A stretch of 35,809 bases of DNA from Limisphaerales bacterium (lineage in GTDB: Bacteria; Verrucomicrobiota; Verrucomicrobiia; Limisphaerales; SXTU01). Every line of letters begins with the position of its first letter. Within the stretch, counting starts at the first letter, position 1. The notes beneath the pieces are model-generated. The model saw only the letters and a list, made by a program, of their open reading frames with translations, did not search any database and had not been told where the DNA came from. The DNA is taken from NCBI GenBank assembly GCA_009773355.1, contig WRPG01000055.1, forward strand, positions 1-35,809, in the 5' to 3' direction. Positions 31,201 through 35,809 of this stretch are shown here, piece by piece. Made by a program: the position numbers and the translations under genes.

Positions 31201-33079
31201 CGCCGGAGGAGTCGTCGTCGTTGCTGCCGCCGAAGCGGTGGACGTTCTGGCTGTTGATGACGGTGTCGGGCAGGCCCTCGTAGATGTCATACTTGGGCGT
31301 CGCGCCGTTGCCGGTGGCGTCGGTGGCGCTGTTGATGCCGGCGTTGCCCAGCAGGACTATGCCGCCCCAGAGGCCGCGGTCGTAGAGGCCGAGGTTGGGC
31401 CAGGCGTTCGTGGTGCCGAGCGTATCCGCCGTCGAGGTGAAGACGATGGGGTTCTGCGCGGTGCCGTTGGCGAAGAGCTTGCCGCCGCGGGTGACGAAGA
31501 GGGAGCCGAAGCCGTTGGTGTTGGCGAGGTCGTTGGTGCCCTTGACGATGGTGCCGGCCTCGATGTTGAGCACAGCGCTGGACTCGACATACACCTTGCC
31601 GACGAGGTGGTAGATGTTGGTGCGGGTCCAGTTGTTCGTGCCGGTCAGCGAGCCGCTGATGGTGACGACGTTCTGGCCGTAGTTGCCGTTCGGGCGGATG
31701 ACGCCGTATTGGGAGAGCGTGGTCCACTTGGCAATCCACAGGTTGTCCGGGCTGAACGCGCCAAGGTGGCTGGTCGGGACGATGAAGCCGCCGGGGGCCG
31801 CCACCTTCACGTTGGCCTGATTGAGGGCGGGGCTGCCGGCGGTCGGGCGCGGGTCGAGGCCGCCGTCGTTGATGCGGCTGATGCCGGCGAGCTGCGGATT
31901 GACGATGAGGTTGGTCTTGCTCGCGTCGCTCAAAAGCGCCTGCGCGTTGGCGGTGATGCCGATGTTCGTCACCGTGTCGCTCGTGCCGAAGCCGAAGAAG
32001 ATGTTGTTGGCGATGTCGAGCTTGCCGCTGGCGATGTGCGTGCCGGCGTTGGCGTCAATGCTGATGCCCCGGCGCGCGAAGTCGCCGAAGATGCCGTTGA
32101 AGATGCCCGGCGCGGCAAACTCGCGGATGGTGAAGGCGTTGCCGCTGCCCTGGCCGTTGACCGACCCGGAGCCGAGGATGGTCGCGTTCCACACCTTCCA
32201 CTCGGAGGTCGGCAGCACGCCGCTGTTGGGCGCGTCGCCGTCCAGCTCGAAGCCGCTGTCCTTGAGGCCGTTTTCCTGGATGCCGAACCAGAACTGGTTG
32301 AAGCCGCGATAGCCCTGGTCCGTGTCGAACGCGTCGTCGTCGTTGAAGGCCGAGACGAGATAGCGGGTGTTGACCGTGCCGCCGAAGAACTCGAAGCCGT
32401 CATCGGCGATGGCGTAGGCCTCGACGAACTCGATGACCGAGCCGCGCCCGACGCCGCAAAGCGACAGGCCGTTGATTTCCTTGTTGGACTCCAGCTTCTT
32501 GCCGCCGTGCCGGATGGAGACGTAGCGCATCACGCCGGAGGAATCGTCGTCATTGTTGCCGCCAAAGCGGTGGACGTTCTGGCCGTTGACGAGCGCGTCG
32601 GGCAGGCCCTCGTAGATGTCATACTTGGGCGTCGCACCGTTGCCGGTGGCGTCGGTGGCGCTGTTGATGCCGGCGTTGCCCAGCAGGACGATGCCGCCCC
32701 AGAGGCCGCGGTCGTAGAGGCCGAGGTTGGGCCAGGCGTTGGTCGTGCCGAGATTGTCCGCCGTGGAGGTGAAGATGATGGGCCGGTCCGGCGTGCCTTG
32801 GGCGAAAAGCTTGCCGCCCTGGCAGATGAAGAGGGAACCGAAGCCGTTGGTGTTGGCGAGGTCGTTGGTGCCCTTGATGATGGTGCCTGGCTCGATGGTC
32901 AGGTTGGCCCCGGTCTGGACATAGACCTTGCCGACGAGATGGTAGGTGTTGGTTGCGAACCATGTCGTGCTGCTCGTGAGGGAACCGGAGACGGTCACCA
33001 CGTCAGCACCCGCCTGCGAGGCCGCCAGCATGAATGCGAGGCCCAGCGCTTTGCCGAGTGTTTGGAGGGATTTCTTCAT
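28214..33079 (-). CDS. Secreted 1621-residue protein: two tandem repeats, Ig-like domain split by a PhoX-like (DUF839) phosphatase domain
   Basis: It starts with a signal peptide (MKKSLQTLGKALGLAFMLAA, cleavage near SQAGA). Residues 26-470 and 471-907 are tandem copies of a probable beta-solenoid module (ANLTIEPGTIIKG, GGKLFAQGTPDRPIIFTS, FEFFGGTVNTRYLVSAFNDD). An Ig-like half follows (922-977, TSFQWFKNGVAIAGANGATL, ending LTLNNVRGAAG). Then comes a DUF839/PhoX-like domain (about 980-1435) with LVNHE (1043-1047), VRAHGAIGAFVSK, Cys1106 and MNGEEN (1131-1136), which resemble metal-ligand segments of PhoX. GAYSLVAANGNGSVTSAVAN (1439-1458) then supplies the missing end of the Ig domain. A second Ig-like domain (about 1468-1552) and a verrucomicrobial-type C-terminal module (1560-1621) complete it. 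Likely a calcium/iron-dependent phosphatase. Enzymatic activity is inferred. Confidence 0.82.
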   Translation of the reverse strand: MKKSLQTLGKALGLAFMLAASQAGADVVTVSGSLTSSTTWFATNTYHLVGKVYVQTGANLTIEPGTIIKGTNDLANTNGFGSLFICQGGKLFAQGTPDRPIIFTSTADNLGTTNAWPNLGLYDRGLWGGIVLLGNAGINSATDATGNGATPKYDIYEGLPDALVNGQNVHRFGGNNDDDSSGVMRYVSIRHGGKKLESNKEINGLSLCGVGRGSVIEFVEAYAIADDGFEFFGGTVNTRYLVSAFNDDDAFDTDQGYRGFNQFWFGIQENGLKDSGFELDGDAPNSGVLPTSEWKVWNATILGSGSVNGQGSGNAFTIREFAAPGIFNGIFGDFARRGISIDANAGTHIASGKLDIANNIFFGFGTSDTVTNIGITANAQALLSDASKTNLIVNPQLAGISRINDGGLDPRPTAGSPALNQANVKVAAPGGFIVPTSHLGAFSPDNLWIAKWTTLSQYGVIRPNGNYGQNVVTISGSLTGTNNWTRTNIYHLVGKVYVESSAVLNIEAGTIVKGTNDLANTNGFGSLFVTRGGKLFANGTAQNPIVFTSTADTLGTTNAWPNLGLYDRGLWGGIVLLGNAGINSATDATGNGATPKYDIYEGLPDTVINSQNVHRFGGSNDDDSSGVMRYVSIRHGGKKLESNKEINGLSLCGVGRGTTIEFVEAYAIADDGFEFFGGTVSTKWLVSAFNDDDAFDADQGYRGQNQFWFGIQEHGLKDSGFEIDGDAPNTGVLPTSEWKVWNFTVLGSGAVNGQGSGNGMTIREFAAPSFFNGIFGDFARRGVSIDANAGTHIASGKLDFQNNIFFGIGTSDTVTNIAITANFQPFLTDPAKTNLIVSPQLTGISRVTGFGLDPRPAIGSPALNPANIKPTVANGFYVNAPYVGAFGDHNWAADWTTLGAYGVMSGNGARLPQTAPLPATPPTVNTQPPANTLANAGGTVTLAPNVTGATSFQWFKNGVAIAGANGATLTLNNVRGAAGLDHTGPSSSRPPFQEAVDSGHALISLMSVGDTVNNKGDGSPHRLAGLMDGLGAFDNGDGTFTVLVNHEIRNTDGIVRAHGAIGAFVSKLVIAKSNLAVLNVSDLATNIQIWNGSGFVQSNAAIARLCSADLPAVSAFNFPGGGVGTPNRIFMNGEENTDGRAFAFVATGPDAGKAWQLPYLGKFAWENSLASPFAQAKTIVMGMDDDGTTDSQVYVYIGNKQAGGLDIEKAGLQNGSLYGVQVTGLAQEVAGTTAVQRNFTLFNFGNATALSEQNLEDFGNTNAVTAFQRVEDGVWDPANPRDFYFVTTASFTGTSRLWRLRFTDIANPESGGVIDMLLDGTEGIKMMDNIGIDPDGNLLIQEDVGNQAHNGKTWKYVVATDSLVLVSQHRPNLVTTGQPGFLTQDEEASGIIDVSGILGHRAYLIADQFHTTAGIPAGLNTTELRENGQLQLMVEVANGAYSLVAANGNGSVTSAVANVAITAPPIIGDTLFRNGLPGATVSSGGTLVLSVPTNAVAGTGPFTYQWFLNGVLIPTATSSTLTVNGFLPANGGNYSVQISNGAGVTTSVPVPVSTADIAFFGGVTIDGPANAKYRLEFLADITNTNSWTTLTNVVHQGGRQFYIDTTSDGRARRFFRAVPTP
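30359..33004 (-). repeat. Tandem duplication of about 1.33 kb inside the PhoX-like gene
   Basis: Codons 26-470 (33004-31670) and 471-907 (31669-30359) encode collinear copies with long identical protein stretches, such as LYDRGLWGGIVLLGNAGINS and RYVSIRHGGKKLESNKEING. DNA similarity is also high: the stretches at 31305-31400 and 32635-32730 are almost the same. The duplication looks fairly recent or kept alike by gene conversion. Confidence 0.85.
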
Positions 33080-33100
33080 AGGGACGAACTTGCGTTAGTT

Positions 33101-33173
33101 GATTCAACGACCGGCGCATTAAGCAGTGGCTCCGTTACGCGCCAAGGGCGGGAAGGTTACGATTGCGTGAGAC
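33101..33173 (-). promoter_or_regulatory. PHO-box-like array and -10 upstream of the PhoX-like gene
   Basis: On the minus strand, at an 11-bp period: GTCTCAC (33173-33167), TCGTAAC (33162-33156), CCGCCCT (33151-33145) and GCGTAAC (33140-33134). After a 10-bp gap comes CTTAAT (33123-33118), a fair -10, which is the spacing expected for PhoB-activated promoters. The pattern matches the porin array unit by unit, including the aberrant third unit. The ATG is at 33079. Confidence 0.65.
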
Positions 33174-33233
33174 GAAATCCGGCGGGCTGTCACAATCCGC
33201 ATGAAACCGGCACCGAGCGCGCGGGGCTGAATT

Positions 33234-33300
33234 GCGGAGTGATGGAGTGGTGTGCTGGCCAAACGCGGCTTTCCAAGACTCCACTACTCCATCACTCCGC
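33234..33300 (-). terminator. 19-bp inverted repeat after the TonB-dependent receptor gene
   Basis: GCGGAGTGATGGAGTGGTG (33234-33252) and CACTACTCCATCACTCCGC (33282-33300) pair at 18 of 19 positions around a 29-nt loop, 13 bp after the receptor stop. It likely insulates the receptor from the PhoX-like gene. The GGAGTGATGGAGT wording looks like a dispersed repeat, though no second copy is in this window. Confidence 0.6.
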
Positions 33301-33313
33301 TCATCCCTGCGGC

Positions 33314-35809
33314 TCAATACTCGTAGGACAGCGAGATGCCGAACGTCATCCCCTTCGTGTAGGCCGAGTAGCTGTTCTGGGACAGATCCTTGTCGCCGTA
33401 GGTGCGGCGATAGACCGGGTCGAGCAGGTTCTTGGCGGTGAACTTCAGCGCCATGCCGGGGCGCAGCTTCTGGCTCCACACGAAGTCAAGCTGCGGCGCG
33501 GGCTGCTCATACACGTCATTGATGAGCGCGGAGGCGATGGTCAGACGCGGGCCGACGACGCTGTAGCCCAGGGTCATCGAGGTGCCGGTGCGCTTGTTGT
33601 CGTAGTTCAGGTCCGTGCTGAAGATGTAGGGCGACTGGTCGTAGAGCGGCCGCGTGGCCTTGGCATCGGGCACGCCGAGCTGCTTGGTCGCCAGCTCGCC
33701 GGGCGTGAGCTTCACCTCGGATTTCAGCATCGAGTAGCTGAAGCCCCAACTGAAGTTGTCCAGGAGCGGGCTGAGGACATCGAGCTTCTTGCGCGCCTCC
33801 AGCTCGAGGCCATAGATCGAAGCCTGGTCCCGGTTCTCGTAAATCAGGATGTCGCCCTGCAAGTCCACGAACTTGCGCTCGATTGGGTTGGCAATCTTCT
33901 TGTAAAAGCCGCTGACGGAGAACACCTCGCCGGGGCGCGGAAACCACTCCCAGCGCACGTCGTAGTTGTCCACCGTGCTGATTTGCAGCGCGGGATTGCC
34001 GCGCACCAGCGTGTCAATCGAGGGGTCATACGCCTGGTAGTTCGCGATCTCCCGGTAGCTGGGCCGCGCGATGGTCTGCGCCCAGGCGACGCGCAGGTTC
34101 ATGTCCGTGGCGAGGTTGAAGACCAGGTTCAGCGACGGCAGCCAGTGCGCCGCCTGCAAGGAGCTGTTTGCCCCGCCCAGGTTGCTGCCGCCGGTGCCCG
34201 CGATGCTCAGGTCCGTCATCTCCAGCCGCGCGCCGCCGATGAGCCGCAGCCGCTCCGTGGCCGCGAGGTCCGACATCATGTAGGCCGCCGTGATGTCCTG
34301 CTGCCCCTCATAGCGGCTGTTGCCGATTTCGTTGACGAGATAGCGCTCAATCCGCCCGCTGGCGAACTGCAGCGCTGCGTCGTCGAGAAACGTGTTGGGC
34401 GTGCCGGTGAACTCGCCCACGTCACCCAGCGCGCTGGCCATCTTGTATTGGAACGTCCGCTCGGTGAACTCGCGCTTCGACGCGCTGAAGTAGCCGCCCG
34501 CCTTGAACTCGCTGTCCAGTCCGGCCCATTGCAGGAACGGCCAGGTGAAGTCGCTTTTCAGGTTGAAGTTCTCGTCCAGCAGGTCGCGGAAGTAGCGCGT
34601 CGGCAGAAACGGCTGTGGGATTTCCGCGCTGTTGATCTGGTAAATAGTCGTCCCGCCCGGCCCGGGGCGCTTGAAGGCGTTGAAGAACCGCGAGTCCGGC
34701 TCCGCCTGCGTCGTCTCCGAGAGCGTCGCGAGCCACTCGAACTTCGGCGCGTTGTGGCGCGGCAGCTCGTGCGTGCCCTTGAGCTGGAACGTGTGCAGAT
34801 GCCGCTCCACGAAGAGCAGCTCGTTCTGCTCCAGCGCCGTCGGCGTGCCCGCCGTGTCAATGGAGGCGCCGTCCGACGTGCGCGCCGTGTCCTCGGCGAA
34901 CTGGTTGTAGAGGAAGTTGAAGGCGAACTCGTGGCCTTCAACCGGCTTCAGGCCCAGGCTCACCGACGTGACCCACGACGCCTCCATCACGCCGCGCTTG
35001 TCCTTCAGCTCGACGCTCGGCTGGAGCGCGCCGGCGTCGTTGCGGAAGCGGTTCCGCGTGCCGCCCTCGTAGGACGAGAACGAGCGGCTGTAGCTCATGC
35101 CCATGAAGTAGCCCGCCGGCATCCCGAGGAAATAGAACTGGTCGCCGGTCGAGAGCGAAAAGCTGTTGTTCACCGGCGACGAGCCGTTCACCGGACCGAA
35201 CTGCGTCGGGCCAAGCTCGCGCGTCAGCCGCGCCAGCGTTGCGTTGCCCGCCACCGTGGTGCCCACCCGGCCCGGGATGAAGAAGCCATCCGCTGCAAAC
35301 TGCGGCGGCAGCTCGCGCGTGCCGTCATCCAGCGCCGCCCAGTCGAACGCGCCGCCGCTGTAGGTGGGGAACGCGTCGTTCAAGCTCGACTGCGTGTTGT
35401 AGGAGGCCCCCAGCGACATCTTGAAGAAATGCCGCGACGGGATGGACTTGGTGACGATGTTGACCGCGCCGCCCGTGAACGCGCCGGGCAGATCAGGGGT
35501 GAACGTCTTCGCGACGACGATGTTGTCAATGATGGCCGCCGGGAAGAGGTCGAGCTGAACGGACTTGCGATAAGGGTCCGCGCTGGGAATGTCCGCGCCG
35601 TTGAGCGTCGTGCTCGTGTAGCGGTCCGCGAGGCCGCGCACGACGACGAACTTGCCTTCGACAATCGTCGTGCCCGTCACCTTCGAGACGATGTCGCCCG
35701 CGTCCGACGCAGTGCCCTTGGAAATCTGCTCCGAGCCGATGGCGTCGGTCACGGCGGCGGCCTTCTTACGCTCTTCGAGCACCGCCGCGATGGTCGTGGG
35801 CTTCACGAC
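33314..35809 (-). CDS. TonB-dependent outer-membrane receptor, N-terminus beyond the right edge
   Basis: At least 831 residues of an outer-membrane active-transport receptor. The plug domain is visible at once: GSEQISKGTASDAGDIVSKV, VVVRGLADRYTSTTLNGADI, DLFPAAIIDNIVVAKTFTPD and GAFTGGAVNIVTKS. A large beta-barrel follows and ends in GISLSYEY with the expected terminal aromatic residue. The signal peptide, TonB box and any N-terminal carboxypeptidase-like domain lie outside the window; the GTG at 35806 is not the real start. It sits directly upstream of the secreted PhoX-like gene in the same orientation, but each seems to have its own transcription signals. A substrate released by that phosphatase, or the phosphate ester itself, is an attractive but unproven cargo. 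Confidence 0.9.
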   Translation of the reverse strand, partial: VVKPTTIAAVLEERKKAAAVTDAIGSEQISKGTASDAGDIVSKVTGTTIVEGKFVVVRGLADRYTSTTLNGADIPSADPYRKSVQLDLFPAAIIDNIVVAKTFTPDLPGAFTGGAVNIVTKSIPSRHFFKMSLGASYNTQSSLNDAFPTYSGGAFDWAALDDGTRELPPQFAADGFFIPGRVGTTVAGNATLARLTRELGPTQFGPVNGSSPVNNSFSLSTGDQFYFLGMPAGYFMGMSYSRSFSSYEGGTRNRFRNDAGALQPSVELKDKRGVMEASWVTSVSLGLKPVEGHEFAFNFLYNQFAEDTARTSDGASIDTAGTPTALEQNELLFVERHLHTFQLKGTHELPRHNAPKFEWLATLSETTQAEPDSRFFNAFKRPGPGGTTIYQINSAEIPQPFLPTRYFRDLLDENFNLKSDFTWPFLQWAGLDSEFKAGGYFSASKREFTERTFQYKMASALGDVGEFTGTPNTFLDDAALQFASGRIERYLVNEIGNSRYEGQQDITAAYMMSDLAATERLRLIGGARLEMTDLSIAGTGGSNLGGANSSLQAAHWLPSLNLVFNLATDMNLRVAWAQTIARPSYREIANYQAYDPSIDTLVRGNPALQISTVDNYDVRWEWFPRPGEVFSVSGFYKKIANPIERKFVDLQGDILIYENRDQASIYGLELEARKKLDVLSPLLDNFSWGFSYSMLKSEVKLTPGELATKQLGVPDAKATRPLYDQSPYIFSTDLNYDNKRTGTSMTLGYSVVGPRLTIASALINDVYEQPAPQLDFVWSQKLRPGMALKFTAKNLLDPVYRRTYGDKDLSQNSYSAYTKGMTFGISLSYEY

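Noticed and set aside
35804-35806. GTG near the right edge as start of the TonB receptor.
   Set aside because: The plug domain begins at once without a signal peptide, so the gene must continue beyond the window.

Overview
The window is a GC-rich chromosomal stretch, most likely from a Verrucomicrobiota bacterium of the Limisphaerales/Pedosphaera type. That placement is inferred from the Gram-negative envelope genes, a secreted protein with Ig-like modules and a typical verrucomicrobial C-terminal module, the lack of clear Shine-Dalgarno sites, and the many palindromic dispersed repeats between genes. No rRNA, tRNA, phage, transposase or CRISPR locus was seen. Both edges cut genes.

Layout. 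1-1025 (+): the tail of an unknown gene and a universal stress protein. 1109-7428 (-): a phosphate uptake operon transcribed in the order porin, pstS, pstC, pstA, pstB, phoU. 7636-19753 (-): a tripartite efflux operon in the order response regulator, histidine kinase, membrane-fusion lipoprotein, RraA-like protein, two tandem RND permeases, TolC-like channel. 19997-22060 (-): a soluble CBS-PAS hybrid histidine kinase. 22253-24976 (+): a histone-H1-like protein, a stand-alone receiver, then an OlsB/OlsA pair for ornithine-type aminolipids. 24935-26956 (-): a second PlsC-like/N-acyl amino acid synthase-like pair plus a small unknown protein. 27295-27987 (+): a PhoB-like regulator with a degenerate receiver. 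28214-33079 (-): a 1621-residue secreted protein with two tandem repeats and a PhoX-like (DUF839) domain. 33314-35809 (-): a TonB-dependent receptor cut by the right edge.

How it fits together. Everything outside the efflux operon looks like a phosphate-starvation island: outer-membrane uptake (porin, TonB receptor), a secreted phosphatase, high-affinity ABC import (Pst/PhoU), phosphorus-free membrane lipids (OlsBA and a second acyltransferase pair) and three signalling proteins. By eye I find a shared promoter signature that supports this: heptads resembling NNGTCAC or NCGTAAC repeated every 11 bp, the geometry of PHO boxes. It lies upstream of the porin-pst operon, the hybrid kinase, the stand-alone receiver, the PhoB-like regulator and the PhoX-like gene. 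The array before the PhoB-like regulator is unusually long. That regulator has lost the acidic pair and the conserved lysine of its receiver, while a complete receiver without a DNA-binding domain is encoded 4 kb away.

The intergenic regions carry several unrelated inverted-repeat families. The largest are a roughly 214-bp multi-hairpin palindrome between the two RND genes and a CCAAGCTCCAA-type palindrome found twice. One copy of the latter appears to supply the signal peptide of the TolC-like protein. All functional calls come from reading the sequence; no database search was run.
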